In this document: piece after piece, positions 9,017-18,260 of the stretch
Numbering within the stretch: position 1 is the first letter of the stretch
Layout of the letters: every line of letters begins with the position of its first letter
Source of the DNA: a virus
Virus record (IMG/VR): IMGVR_UViG_3300010885_025649
Span: 62,001 to 126,000 of that record
Strand: one strand, 5' to 3'
Length of the DNA stretch: 64,000 nucleotides
Program-made: the position numbers and the translations under genes
The notes under the pieces: model-generated
What the model saw: the letters and a program-made list of their open reading frames with translations, nothing else
What the model was told of the DNA's origin: nothing
The model's database searches: none

Positions 9017-12000
9017 TTAAAAACCGAGAGCATTAGGAGTTAAATCAAATACATATAAATCTAATACACCATTACCACTACCGGCATTAGTAACCCAACC
9101 TTCTAACTTTAATGTGTGAGTGGTAGTAGTTAAATCTAAACTTCCAATGGAAGTGGCAAAGTTAACTGTAGAGTAATTAGTGGTAGCAGTACCCATAAAC
9201 TTTAACCCACCATTAGCTGTAATTGTAGTACCAACCCCAAAACATCTCATTGTTCCTTGAATAATAATAGGCCCAACTTGACTATCAGTTAAAGTAACTA
9301 GTACAATTTGAGTTTCAGCATTTCCTGCATTATATTGAACTAATCTAATATTCTTAGTATTAGTAGCCGTATTACCACTAGCTTGAGCAACTATTTTAAA
9401 CGCTAACTCAGAACCTACTACAAAGGAGTTTGCAGGAACTGTTCTAATAATAGAAGATCCACCATTATCAACTACCACAGCATTAGCAGTAGTACTAGTA
9501 ATATTAATAACTCCTCTAGTATTATAAGCAGCACTATTAAGTCCTCTAGTTAATAACGTACTATTCCTCTTAAGAACATTAGAGTTAAATACCAAGCTAG
9601 TTACAGATTCATTAGAACTAGGGCAAGTAATATTACCAGCTAATAAAGTACAATCAGAGATATTATTATTACTAGAATTAACATATAAACTTACATCTCC
9701 AACCATAAATAAACATCTATCTAATACATTATATTGTCCTTGAATATACGCACCATAAGTATTACTACCATTATAAGAAGGTGTGCCGTTAAAATCACAG
9801 CCGATAAGTTTATTACTTAAGCATTGATTTCCATTACTATCTTTCTCACTTAACTGTAAGTAATATTTAAAGCCAATATTATTACAAGTAAAACTACTAT
9901 CTCTAACTGTATTAGAAATAGGAGCAATATCAATAATAGGAATAACAGTAAGATTATTAGTAGAACTTGCAGTAGCCGCATTACTAACAACCATAGAACC
10001 ATAATTAACCGCAGCAGATACACTTAACCCTGTGCCGGCTTTAGTAGTTGCTGTCGCAATAGTTAAAGTATATCCACTAATCTTAGTTAACTGGAATGAT
10101 TGGGTGGTAGCATCTCCATAGGTAATAGTTAATGTCATACCTACTACTAGATTAGTAGTAGATGATGCCGCAGTTAATGTGGTTCCATTAACTGTAGAGG
10201 TAGCAGTAAATACAATAGCAGTCGGATTAACAGTAGCAGCTAAAGAAGCATTAGTAGAATTAGCAGCTTTACTTAAGGTTATAGTTGTTCCAGAAACAGC
10301 AGTAATAACTGTACCGCTAGGAAATACTGTATCAGAAGCACTAATAACTAACTGCCCTATATTACCAGAGGTTAATCCACTAGCAGTCATAGTAGTACTA
10401 TTAAGTGTAGTGGCAGCAGTAATACTCGTAGGAGAGCCGGTCTTAGGATATTTAGTTCCTACTATTGTAGAAGCCGGAATACCTGTGCCATATATCTGTG
10501 TAGTTCCTGTAGTTAAAGCAGTAAGAGTGGTGTTTAATATATTAGCTATAAAAGTGCTACCAGAAGTAGTAATTCCATAGAAACTACTGGTATGATCATA
10601 ATTAGTAAGAACATAACCATTACCATTTCTAAGAGAATCACCATTGAATGCTACTAAAGTATCAGAGCTAATTCCATTCTCAACAATCTTAATACGATCA
10701 AATACATTATGGTGTGCACCGCCGGCAATCAAGCATTGATACCAAGTAGAAGTAACACCAGTACTAATAGTACCTGCATCTATAGTAAAGTCTTCATATA
10801 CATTATGGTGAATAGCTTCACTAATCTGAAATAGAGATCCTCTAGGCCCACCCGGAGAATTAGGATCTCCAGGACTTCCATCAGAGTTAACAGTAGCACT
10901 AGAAGTATTAGCATATTGTCCAGACCAACCAACTTGTATATTCTTAAAGTTAGAGTTATGACTGAAGTATGCAGTCTCTATAACTTTCTGGTGGAATAAT
11001 CCGGTTACATTTCTAAAGACAGTATAAGCAAAAGCATTACCATAAATAATCTGTCTAGCTTCTATATAAAGATCTTCAAAGAGACATTCAAAAGTACCAC
11101 CAGTAGCGGACCAAGGACCTAAAGATTTAATAGCAATTCCAGCTATAGTAGAATTACAGGTAACAAACTTCCTATTATATAATCCATCACTAGCATTAGC
11201 AGAAGAAGAAATAGTTAATCCGGTGGCAGTAGTTGTAGCTAAAGCAGGATTACCATTCTTATCTCCAATAGTAAAAGAAGTATTGGGAGTAACAGTCAAA
11301 ACATGACTATTAAGTGGAATACCCACCCCGGTAATTAAATCTCCTACAGTAACACTACGACTGGCTCCTAATGGAGTAGTACCACTAGTACTACCTGTAG
11401 TAATAGTATTGCTATTAAGTGTAATGGCACCTGTAATAGTAACTGTATCTCCAAAGTATCCATCAATCCTAACTGTAGAGCCACTATTAAAAGCAACTTC
11501 TAAAGGATATCTTAGAGTAATTACAGTATTACCCCCATTAATAGTAACCGCTTCCACTCTATTAACATAACCATTTAAAGAAATAGTTCTATTATTACTT
11601 GTAGTGGTATTCAAAGCACTATCATAATACGAAGAATCTTGATAATAAAGATTACTATCCTTTAGGAATAGAATACTACCTGCAGTAAATCTAGGAGTAT
11701 AGGCAGAAGTAACAAGAGTAATAGTTCTTGCACCCGCGCTAGCTGTAAAGCTAAATGGATATAGGAGATCTACCTCTACACCACCATAATTACCATTAAA
11801 GAATACACAAGAGGTTTGAATTCCACTTGTTGTAGGAGTGGTTGGGTTATAGAATAAGGCTGCTTTACCCGGCCCCCACAATTTAATATTATTAGGAGTA
11901 TACAAAGGGGGACTAATTAGATATTGTCCTGCTGGAGCATAAATAGAACCCCCACCAAGATTACTTAAAGTATCAAGAGCTAATTGAATATAAGAACTAT

Positions 12001-12631
12001 CACTAGCAACAAAGTCACCTTTAGCTCCGGCTTGTTTAATGTTCAGATCTTTTAAAGGTCTAACAAACCTACCAGTTGTAATATTAGAACTCTTAAAGGT
12101 TATAAATCCATCATCGGGAGTAGTGGAACCAGAAATCCATTGGACTTCTCCACCACCCCCATCCCCGGGAGTATAATAACCTTCTACATAAAACCAATTA
12201 TTATTAACTTGATTAGCTGTTACACTTCTAAGCGCCGCCACATTAGGAAGAATTACATAAACTTCAGAGTTATAACTATAAAGATTAGTAAAGAATCCTT
12301 GACCTGGAGTAGTAGTTCCTATATCTCCTGGAGTAGCCAAGCTATCAATAATAGTAACTATTGGTCCGGTAGCCACAGTAATATTAATAAAGGTACTAAC
12401 CACAGTAAGACCTGTAGCAGTACCTCTAATTTCAATTAAATAAGTACCTACTGCAATACTATCAGTCCAGGTAAGAGTAGTTACTATTGTAGTAGCAACG
12501 CCAACTACTGGAGTAATAGGGTTAGTAGCAAAAGCACAAGTTAGATTGGGAGGTAATCCAATTGCACTTAAAGTTATTGGGGCTGTGATTCCTGTTGTAT
12601 TAACAGTCACATTAAAGATTTGTTGTCCCAT
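9017..12631 (-). CDS. Giant beta-helix tail spike with pectate-lyase-like domain
   Basis: A 1204-residue protein. An N-terminal Ig-like domain (residues 1-90) is followed near residues 200-270 by the pectate-lyase-superfamily signature (QAGAKGDFVASDSSYIQLAL, GGGSIYAPAGQYLIS, NNIKLWGPG), then long right-handed beta-helix-like repeats with Asn/Ser ladders. At least three Thr/Ser/Gly repeat domains of the SGTTITLSK type are inserted (about residues 400-470 and 700-860), of the same kind as in the SGNH spike at 1562-4249. The C-terminus looks like a carbohydrate-binding beta sandwich. It probably degrades or binds host exopolysaccharide. It lies on the opposite strand and 5 kb away from the other spike. 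Confidence 0.8.
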   Translation of the reverse strand: MGQQIFNVTVNTTGITAPITLSAIGLPPNLTCAFATNPITPVVGVATTIVTTLTWTDSIAVGTYLIEIRGTATGLTVVSTFINITVATGPIVTIIDSLATPGDIGTTTPGQGFFTNLYSYNSEVYVILPNVAALRSVTANQVNNNWFYVEGYYTPGDGGGGEVQWISGSTTPDDGFITFKSSNITTGRFVRPLKDLNIKQAGAKGDFVASDSSYIQLALDTLSNLGGGSIYAPAGQYLISPPLYTPNNIKLWGPGKAALFYNPTTPTTSGIQTSCVFFNGNYGGVEVDLLYPFSFTASAGARTITLVTSAYTPRFTAGSILFLKDSNLYYQDSSYYDSALNTTTSNNRTISLNGYVNRVEAVTINGGNTVITLRYPLEVAFNSGSTVRIDGYFGDTVTITGAITLNSNTITTGSTSGTTPLGASRSVTVGDLITGVGIPLNSHVLTVTPNTSFTIGDKNGNPALATTTATGLTISSSANASDGLYNRKFVTCNSTIAGIAIKSLGPWSATGGTFECLFEDLYIEARQIIYGNAFAYTVFRNVTGLFHQKVIETAYFSHNSNFKNIQVGWSGQYANTSSATVNSDGSPGDPNSPGGPRGSLFQISEAIHHNVYEDFTIDAGTISTGVTSTWYQCLIAGGAHHNVFDRIKIVENGISSDTLVAFNGDSLRNGNGYVLTNYDHTSSFYGITTSGSTFIANILNTTLTALTTGTTQIYGTGIPASTIVGTKYPKTGSPTSITAATTLNSTTMTASGLTSGNIGQLVISASDTVFPSGTVITAVSGTTITLSKAANSTNASLAATVNPTAIVFTATSTVNGTTLTAASSTTNLVVGMTLTITYGDATTQSFQLTKISGYTLTIATATTKAGTGLSVSAAVNYGSMVVSNAATASSTNNLTVIPIIDIAPISNTVRDSSFTCNNIGFKYYLQLSEKDSNGNQCLSNKLIGCDFNGTPSYNGSNTYGAYIQGQYNVLDRCLFMVGDVSLYVNSSNNNISDCTLLAGNITCPSSNESVTSLVFNSNVLKRNSTLLTRGLNSAAYNTRGVINITSTTANAVVVDNGGSSIIRTVPANSFVVGSELAFKIVAQASGNTATNTKNIRLVQYNAGNAETQIVLVTLTDSQVGPIIIQGTMRCFGVGTTITANGGLKFMGTATTNYSTVNFATSIGSLDLTTTTHTLKLEGWVTNAGSGNGVLDLYVFDLTPNALGF

Positions 12632-12684
12632 TTGTATCCCATAAATATTATATTAACAATGTTAACATAATACAAATGGAATAA

Positions 12685-12951
12685 CTAAGCGGGATTAGAA
12701 TCTCTACGAATTAATTCCTCTGTAACTAATTGCACAAAGTCTTCAATAGGAATTCTAGTATCCGCCAATCCTGCGGGATCTTGTTTAAGAAGTTGTAAGG
12801 TTTCATACTTACTATTTCTTAGCCCTGTCCAAGGTTTATTTGGATGACCATACACAATTTCCTTAACAATTAACTTTGTTTGGTTGCTTGCATCAATTTG
12901 TGCATTAGACTTCTTAAGATTATCATCAGGGCGTTCAGCTAACATGCTCAT
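12685..12951 (-). CDS. Hypothetical protein (88 residues)
   Basis: A charged, mainly helical protein (MSMLAERPDDNLKKSNAQ...) with no identifiable motif. It overlaps the upstream gene by 17 bases, so translation is probably coupled. Function unknown. Confidence 0.6.
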   Translation of the reverse strand: MSMLAERPDDNLKKSNAQIDASNQTKLIVKEIVYGHPNKPWTGLRNSKYETLQLLKQDPAGLADTRIPIEDFVQLVTEELIRRDSNPA

Positions 12952-13363
12952 GGGTTAATTCTCCTGGAGGTCGAAATTGATCACTAGCTTGTATCATACT
13001 TAATCTGCACTTATCATCACTAAAGAACTGATAAATCATATATCCAAGTTTAGGAAATTCCCTACAATACCCAGCTAGTAATAATCTATGTCCTATTAAA
13101 TAATGGTTATTAAAAGATTTATCTTCCCAACAAGGCGCTAAGAAATCTTTCATTATTGAAATATATTCTGTCTTATCCATTGAAGAATATTTAGGACTCT
13201 GTTCTAATATCTGTTTAGTAAATACAGTAATTGCAAAGACATCTACTATATCAAACCGTCTGGGATTATAACTACCTAAATCCTCCAAATATAAATCTAA
13301 TAGTTTTGCCGCTAAATAAGTTACGGGGATGGCATCATAAAAATTATCGAGATTATCAAACAC
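12935..13363 (-). CDS. Hypothetical protein (142 residues)
   Basis: A helical soluble protein with a GTG start at 13363 behind a GGAGCC ribosome site. Aromatic and acidic residues are frequent; no motif was recognised. It stops with TGA inside the next start region, which shows that TGA works as a stop in this genome. Confidence 0.65.
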   Translation of the reverse strand: MFDNLDNFYDAIPVTYLAAKLLDLYLEDLGSYNPRRFDIVDVFAITVFTKQILEQSPKYSSMDKTEYISIMKDFLAPCWEDKSFNNHYLIGHRLLLAGYCREFPKLGYMIYQFFSDDKCRLSMIQASDQFRPPGELTHEHVS

Positions 13364-13399
13364 TTTAAGGCTCCTAATAAAAAATGAGCCTGTGGTAAT

Positions 13400-13549
13400 T
13401 TAATGATACTTAATTCTAACAATACCATCCGAATAACTAGGTTTAGAACAACCAGTAAAATCTTCAGAGCACAAAATATAAATATTAAGTTTCTTAAAAA
13501 CATTTAATGTAAAATAGCTACCATATTCTATAGATTCACAATAAGTCAT
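13400..13549 (-). CDS. Small hypothetical protein (49 residues)
   Basis: A short gene, MTYCESIEYGSYFTLNVF..., ending GIVRIKYH. Its ATG overlaps the TGA of the upstream gene (ATGA), the coupling arrangement used throughout this region. It fills the gap between two confident genes. It has three Cys residues and alternating aromatic residues, suggesting a small beta fold. No family was recognised. Confidence 0.6.
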   Translation of the reverse strand: MTYCESIEYGSYFTLNVFKKLNIYILCSEDFTGCSKPSYSDGIVRIKYH

Positions 13550-14100
13550 TTATATTTATCTAGTAAGTTGTATAGTAATTCAGGACCATCAGGGCCGTGG
13601 AATACAATATCAGAATGTACTCCAGTGGGTTTATTATCCAATCGTTGTGTTATTAGCCTAGTAACCATTTTATTATTAAGCATTATATAGTCTTTATGTA
13701 ATGGAGTTATTATTTTAGCAGCTTTTGGATAAGCATTAAAAGTATTAAGCGGAGTATAAGTATCTCCAACCTTTGCAACATATATTGGAGTCTTCTGCTT
13801 CGTATAATCTGCAATAGCATATAGTAATTCCTCTTTAGTAAAATGACTAAAGAGACTATTTATAGCATATTTAAAGTCAACTTTCCTAAGATGTCTAGCC
13901 ATATATAATACTCTACCTAATTTAGTATAGGCAGATCTAGTTGTACTTTTAATAGGCTTTAATGTAGAAGTCTTTGTATAGCTAATATAAGTATAATAGT
14001 TATCACATTTAATTACTTTACTATAAGTAGAATTAGGCGAATCCAAAAGAATACATATAATACTACCTTGATATTTAAAGTACGGATTGATCATATTCAT
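13546..14100 (-). CDS. Hypothetical protein (184 residues)
   Basis: A basic, Tyr/Lys/Thr-rich protein. The first half looks beta-rich (IICILLDSPNSTYSKVIKCD) and the second half helical. It overlaps the macro-domain gene upstream by 26 bases and ends in TGA. No catalytic signature was seen. Its tight coupling to the macro-domain gene suggests a shared role but does not prove one. Confidence 0.65.
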   Translation of the reverse strand: MNMINPYFKYQGSIICILLDSPNSTYSKVIKCDNYYTYISYTKTSTLKPIKSTTRSAYTKLGRVLYMARHLRKVDFKYAINSLFSHFTKEELLYAIADYTKQKTPIYVAKVGDTYTPLNTFNAYPKAAKIITPLHKDYIMLNNKMVTRLITQRLDNKPTGVHSDIVFHGPDGPELLYNLLDKYK

Positions 14101-14554
14101 ATAAATAAATATCTACAGATTGTGCAAAGTGTTGAATCATTAATTCAATCAAAGACCAGAACCCGCCGCTACGAACACTACCAATATATGGCATATGAAT
14201 AGTATAAGAGTTCTTTATAGCCTGGGTGGTAATATATTCCAAACACTGATATAACTCTGGGTATCTAATAGGCGGAATATTAGTTCCATCTACTAGAGCA
14301 TTATAACCAACCTTGTGCTGTGCGCACATATTAGCTACATAAATCCCAGGGGTTTCAGTCTTAATAATATCAACTTGTCCTGGAAACATGGGGGAGTGCG
14401 CACGATAAGTTCGTTCCGAAATAGGATAGCGAAGTCCTAATGGAACTACAAATCCACTTCCCCATAATCCGGCATCATTAACAATATGAGCAATGAGACT
14501 ACTCCCGCCAGTTTTTACTGGGAGAGTAGCATCACCTTTAAGTTTAATTAACAT
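14075..14554 (-). CDS. Macro-domain protein (ADP-ribose binding/processing)
   Basis: A 159-residue single macro domain. Diagnostic segments are the ADP-ribose-binding loop LIAHIVNDAGLWGSGFVVPL (residues about 20-39, Asn27 and Gly-rich loop), the middle strand IYVANMCAQHKVG, and the C-terminal MPYIGSVRSGG loop that grips the diphosphate. Family members bind ADP-ribose, remove it from proteins or nucleic acids, or hydrolyse ADP-ribose-1''-phosphate. The ATG follows the upstream stop directly. With the E1-like gene nearby and an NAD-type gene pair at 59-62 kb, a role in reversing ADP-ribosyl-based defence is an attractive inference. Confidence 0.85.
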   Translation of the reverse strand: MLIKLKGDATLPVKTGGSSLIAHIVNDAGLWGSGFVVPLGLRYPISERTYRAHSPMFPGQVDIIKTETPGIYVANMCAQHKVGYNALVDGTNIPPIRYPELYQCLEYITTQAIKNSYTIHMPYIGSVRSGGFWSLIELMIQHFAQSVDIYLYEYDQSVL

Positions 14555-14776
14555 TTACACTACCTGAATACGTTCACCAAAATCAATATAACCATCTTGA
14601 GCAAGTTTCTTAAGCACAACCTTTTCAGCAGCATAAGAATAATGTTTAGACTTACGAAAATACAAAATAGCTGACGACCATTCAATTGGAATTTGTAACT
14701 CCTCCGCAATTTGTTGAGATTCAATTTTGATGGACAAGATGTACTCACTGATGGCGGTGTCAATTGCTGTTGTCAT
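14555..14776 (-). CDS. Hypothetical protein (73 residues)
   Basis: A helical small protein (MTTAIDTAISEYILSIKIES...) directly before the macro-domain gene. It was checked as a ubiquitin-like partner of the E1 gene, but it is helical and lacks a C-terminal Gly, so that was not supported. Winged-helix-like spacing (IAEELQIPIEWSSAILYF) is possible. Function unknown. Confidence 0.6.
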   Translation of the reverse strand: MTTAIDTAISEYILSIKIESQQIAEELQIPIEWSSAILYFRKSKHYSYAAEKVVLKKLAQDGYIDFGERIQVV

Positions 14777-14807
14777 CGGATGAACTGCTCCAAAGGAAAT
14801 GGGGATG

Positions 14808-16100
14808 TTAAATTGTACTTAATGCATAATACATCTGAGATAATAAATGGTAATGTTTAGTCGGAAGATGAACACCTTCCAAGACTGTTCTAATATCTTT
14901 TATAAGATAACCTAATGGGTAACCTACTTGCGCGGCTATTATTTTGGCTTCTTGTAACACGTCTTTATAATCTTTCATAAAGTCCTGTTCATCATAGCCA
15001 AACTCAAATCCTAAAGTTAAGAAATCAATATTAGAATTTATATTATCCGCAATATACTGCACAGATTCTTTAACATCAGCTTCAGTAACCTCTTTTGCTG
15101 GAGGTAACTTTAGTTGTTCTTTAAGACTTGGTGCAGCAGGAAAAGACTTATCTACAATACTATAATCAGGTTTAGCAGTTTTACTACCATTATTATATCC
15201 ACCAATATTATAGTTGCCACTATAAGCAGGATTAGTATAAGTAAAAGGATTACCCAGCTTTTGGCCAGATTTACCTTTACAGTTATCTAGATCCAGATTA
15301 TACATAGTAGTTTCAGTATCCTCAACAGTAGGAACTTCCGCATGATATTTAATATTAGATAACTTATCAATAGTAAATGCCACCTTCCAATTATCAACCC
15401 GTTCTCTAGGAGAAGCATATACAGCATGTCCACCAGTTAAGGCAAAGGAAGTAGCTGTTGCTAGCATAGAGCACATGATAATTGGTTTAGGAATTGTGGC
15501 TGAGTATTGGAAGTTCCAATCCTTAGATTGTTGAACTGCCAATTCCCTAGCATATCCTTCTGGCATCATCTTGATATATTCTTCATTAGAAGTATTACAA
15601 TCAATATTAGCCATAGGATTAACTCCTAAAGCAGCTTGCCAAGCTTTAGTTTCCGCAACGCGAGTGGCAAGTTTCCTATAATATACTGAAGCAATTCCCA
15701 GATCATAAGGTTTAATTAAATCTGAAATAACTGTTAAAGTATAAGATTCATCTAGGCCACCTATAGAAGTTTTAGGGTGTGCATGATACCAATTCTTATC
15801 TGCAGTAGAAAGCCGACCAAGGCATTTACTTTGCATATAATCATCAGTAGCATTAAATGCGCATAGCGCAGCAGTTTTAGCAACTACTTTATAAGCTGCA
15901 TTTTCTGCAGGCATTTGGAATCGAATAACTTTATCTTCTTCAATAAAATCTAATCGCGCTTTATAGAAATCAATCTTAGCTTGAGAAGGATAATCAACTC
16001 CATAAACATTCCCATTAGATAATTCAATGTCAATATCTTTAACAGTACTTATAGGTTTAAAGTAATTCCCAATTTGGGGTGATGCATGTTTCCGTGACAT
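14808..16100 (-). CDS. Hypothetical protein of the E1-like cassette, possible JAMM-like motif
   Basis: A 430-residue protein not assigned to a family. Residues about 105-120 read NWYHAHPKTSIGGLDES. W-Y-H-x-H-P followed by a Ser and an Asp resembles the JAMM/MPN metal site of deubiquitinase-like proteases (HxHP, then S, then D), though spacing is shorter by about two. A Gly/Asn/Tyr-rich linker (around residues 285-310) separates a helical C-terminal region. It lies 7 bases from the next gene in an operon with the ThiF-like protein, where JAMM partners are known. It may equally be unrelated; a structural prediction would decide. Confidence 0.5.
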   Translation of the reverse strand: MSRKHASPQIGNYFKPISTVKDIDIELSNGNVYGVDYPSQAKIDFYKARLDFIEEDKVIRFQMPAENAAYKVVAKTAALCAFNATDDYMQSKCLGRLSTADKNWYHAHPKTSIGGLDESYTLTVISDLIKPYDLGIASVYYRKLATRVAETKAWQAALGVNPMANIDCNTSNEEYIKMMPEGYARELAVQQSKDWNFQYSATIPKPIIMCSMLATATSFALTGGHAVYASPRERVDNWKVAFTIDKLSNIKYHAEVPTVEDTETTMYNLDLDNCKGKSGQKLGNPFTYTNPAYSGNYNIGGYNNGSKTAKPDYSIVDKSFPAAPSLKEQLKLPPAKEVTEADVKESVQYIADNINSNIDFLTLGFEFGYDEQDFMKDYKDVLQEAKIIAAQVGYPLGYLIKDIRTVLEGVHLPTKHYHLLSQMYYALSTI

Positions 16101-16107
16101 ATTATTC

Positions 16108-17469
16108 CTATTGTAATTTATTTGCAGCGGTTAGAAACTTATTTAATCTTTCAACACGACCTTTTAATTTAGCGCCATAGATAACATTATATCCAGGGAT
16201 TGTATCACTATGACCATTGCCATAGATTCTACTAAATGCAGAATCCACAATCCAAGCATATAAAGATCTAGGACTAGACTTAGGAGTTTGTAGATTATAA
16301 CCTTTATCAAGAGATTTGAGTCTATTCCGTTGGCACCAAGAAGAGCCAATGAATAATAAATCAGACCACGGAACAAAGTTATCTACAATATCAGGACGTA
16401 ACTTACTATAAGCAGCATAGTATTGTTCAGGGGTAGCAAATAAGATTCTACAACCTTCTAATACATCTTTACCACCAATCGTAAAGTAAATTTGATAACA
16501 TTCTCCAAAGTAAATTAGAGGAGAACCTGAACCATTTTTATCATAGAGAACTCTAAGAATATTTTGATTATCATATTCAGTATGAATACTAAGCTTTGGA
16601 GTATGATAATTAACTGCATCTAGAGTACACTCCATAGACCCATCACTAACATAAGCAGCGATATGTTTACGAAGATACACTACTTCAAATCCAGGGATAC
16701 CTTTACAATGTTCTCTAACTTGTTCTAACATTGCAGAGTTATCTTCAAATTCAACTTCATTAGGCGAACTAATAATCCAATAATCTTCCTGCTTATAATT
16801 CTTAGAAGCTTCTTTTAGTAGCGCAGTACGTTGTTCATCAGTTACCTGTGGAGGATTTAAAGAGGCTAAATAATAAGTAGTCTCTACCTTTTTAGAAAGC
16901 TCCTTAGGATTAAAGTAATAATAAAGATTAGTATTAGTAGATAACGTACAACCTTGATTAAAAGCATCTCTTAGGTATGAAGTCATAGGACAATCATATA
17001 AAGTAATATTCGTAATCTTTTGTACTGGCGAATTAGTTGTAGCGGTACATACATTAAATCTATTAAGATTAGCACTAACACCTTTACTAGCCGGAAACAT
17101 ATTATCAAGTTTAACAAGTGCTTTAGTCGTAGTAATTACTTCAGAGATTTCTAAATCTGTTTCTACTTCAGCAGGCATAACTAAATCTTCAACAAACTCT
17201 TCAGATTCAAACTCAATTAAAGGGTGAGTCTTACTTATTAATTGAGATAGAAATGTTTCTACGGTTGGTTTAGTTTTAAACTTCCAACGTTTAGAAGTAA
17301 GATTATAATTAGAAAAATCAACAGTATTTAAGTCAACAACTTTACCACTATAGGGATAAACGTCAAAGCCATTCCCTAAGTTTACATTGACTGTTGTCGG
17401 CCCGCCGTGTAATTTATTACCAATAACTGTACCAAATACAGGTTTATAATCCTTCAATTTATATTTCAT
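16108..17469 (-). CDS. Hypothetical protein (453 residues) coupled to the E1-like gene
   Basis: A large soluble protein with no motif recognised with confidence. Its ATG overlaps the stop of the ThiF-like gene (TAATG), so both are translated together. Cys residues occur at several places, including SSWCQRN and LIYFGECYQIY; either could be an E2-like acceptor site, which is speculation. PRTRC-type mobile-element systems encode an E1, an E2-like protein and a JAMM protein together, which is why the position matters. Confidence 0.55.
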   Translation of the reverse strand: MKYKLKDYKPVFGTVIGNKLHGGPTTVNVNLGNGFDVYPYSGKVVDLNTVDFSNYNLTSKRWKFKTKPTVETFLSQLISKTHPLIEFESEEFVEDLVMPAEVETDLEISEVITTTKALVKLDNMFPASKGVSANLNRFNVCTATTNSPVQKITNITLYDCPMTSYLRDAFNQGCTLSTNTNLYYYFNPKELSKKVETTYYLASLNPPQVTDEQRTALLKEASKNYKQEDYWIISSPNEVEFEDNSAMLEQVREHCKGIPGFEVVYLRKHIAAYVSDGSMECTLDAVNYHTPKLSIHTEYDNQNILRVLYDKNGSGSPLIYFGECYQIYFTIGGKDVLEGCRILFATPEQYYAAYSKLRPDIVDNFVPWSDLLFIGSSWCQRNRLKSLDKGYNLQTPKSSPRSLYAWIVDSAFSRIYGNGHSDTIPGYNVIYGAKLKGRVERLNKFLTAANKLQ

Positions 17470-18185
17470 TAAAACTCATCCCAATGTGTATATTGTTTAT
17501 CAAAAGTTAAAGTAGTAGTTGTAGCAGACCAATTAGTTAATACCCCAGAACTATTAGCACCTTCTGTTAAATCAGTAACATAATTGCTAACATCTCTACC
17601 TAATGAAATAAATAAAGCTTCTAGTAAACCAAAAACAGTATTCATTATAAGAGGTCTAAAAGAATTCAATTCACATGGCGGTAGTTTAGTTTCCACTGCA
17701 TTAAGAATTACTTGCTTTTGATTATAAGACATTTTAGTAGGATTCAATCCAAAAGTATCATACGTTTTATAAGTCCAAGTTATGGAGCCAGAACCAGAAG
17801 TAGCCATGCCACCATGTAATACTGGCATTTGAGTAGCCATACCATGTTCCCATAGCATCCATCTTGATTCAACATTATCAACTACATCAATAATAATACC
17901 CTTTCCAGGAGGAATTAGATTAAAGATATTCTCCTTAGTAACTCTCACTTCATAAGATTGAAGAGTTACATAAGGATTCTCTTGTGCTAATCGCTCACAA
18001 ATAGAAACCTTAGGTTTACCAATATCAGTATAATCAAAGGCTTGTGCTACCACATTTCTGCGCTCAATTGTATCATCATCAAAAGCGTGAATACTAATAG
18101 GTAACTCTACTGCGAGTGCACGTTTACACATTTCTACTAATAGATTAGATCCTAAAGCACCAACACCAATCAAATATAATTGCAT
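17469..18185 (-). CDS. ThiF/E1-like adenylyltransferase
   Basis: A 238-residue Rossmann-type E1-like enzyme. The nucleotide loop is LIGVGALGSN at residues 4-13, the acidic strand plus Arg finger is FDDDTIERRNVVAQAF, the Mg/ATP Asp is in IDVVDNVESR, and a possible catalytic Cys lies in LPPCELNSF near residue 170. This is the layout of ThiF, MoeB and ubiquitin E1 domains, which adenylate the C-terminal Gly of a small protein and pass it to a thiol. No beta-grasp substrate was recognised next to it. The neighbours on both sides are unknown proteins, forming a candidate conjugation-like cassette. Confidence 0.85.
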   Translation of the reverse strand: MQLYLIGVGALGSNLLVEMCKRALAVELPISIHAFDDDTIERRNVVAQAFDYTDIGKPKVSICERLAQENPYVTLQSYEVRVTKENIFNLIPPGKGIIIDVVDNVESRWMLWEHGMATQMPVLHGGMATSGSGSITWTYKTYDTFGLNPTKMSYNQKQVILNAVETKLPPCELNSFRPLIMNTVFGLLEALFISLGRDVSNYVTDLTEGANSSGVLTNWSATTTTLTFDKQYTHWDEF

Positions 18186-18216
18186 TATGTATATTCCAGA
18201 TAGTATAAAGAATACC

Positions 18217-18247
18217 TATTAGAGAAGAAAGCAGCTCTTCTCTAATA
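18217..18247 (-). repeat. 12-bp inverted repeat upstream of the E1-like gene
   Basis: Perfect arms TATTAGAGAAGA / TCTTCTCTAATA with a 7-base loop. It lies between the 158-residue gene and the E1-like gene. There is no T-run, so it is more likely an mRNA processing, attenuation or stability hairpin than a plain terminator. Confidence 0.6.
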
Positions 18248-18260
18248 GATACTTAAGGGT

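Noticed and set aside
10179-10580. Long + strand open frame inside the beta-helix spike
   Set aside because: Val/Ala-rich mirror of a Thr/Ser/Gly-rich coding strand; the spike frame has domain signatures and this one has none.
14560-14763. Second frame over the 73-residue gene
   Set aside because: Leu/Ile/Arg-rich out-of-frame reading without ribosome site, overlapping a coupled gene.
14555-14776. Ubiquitin-like partner for the E1-like enzyme
   Set aside because: Helical composition and no C-terminal Gly motif.
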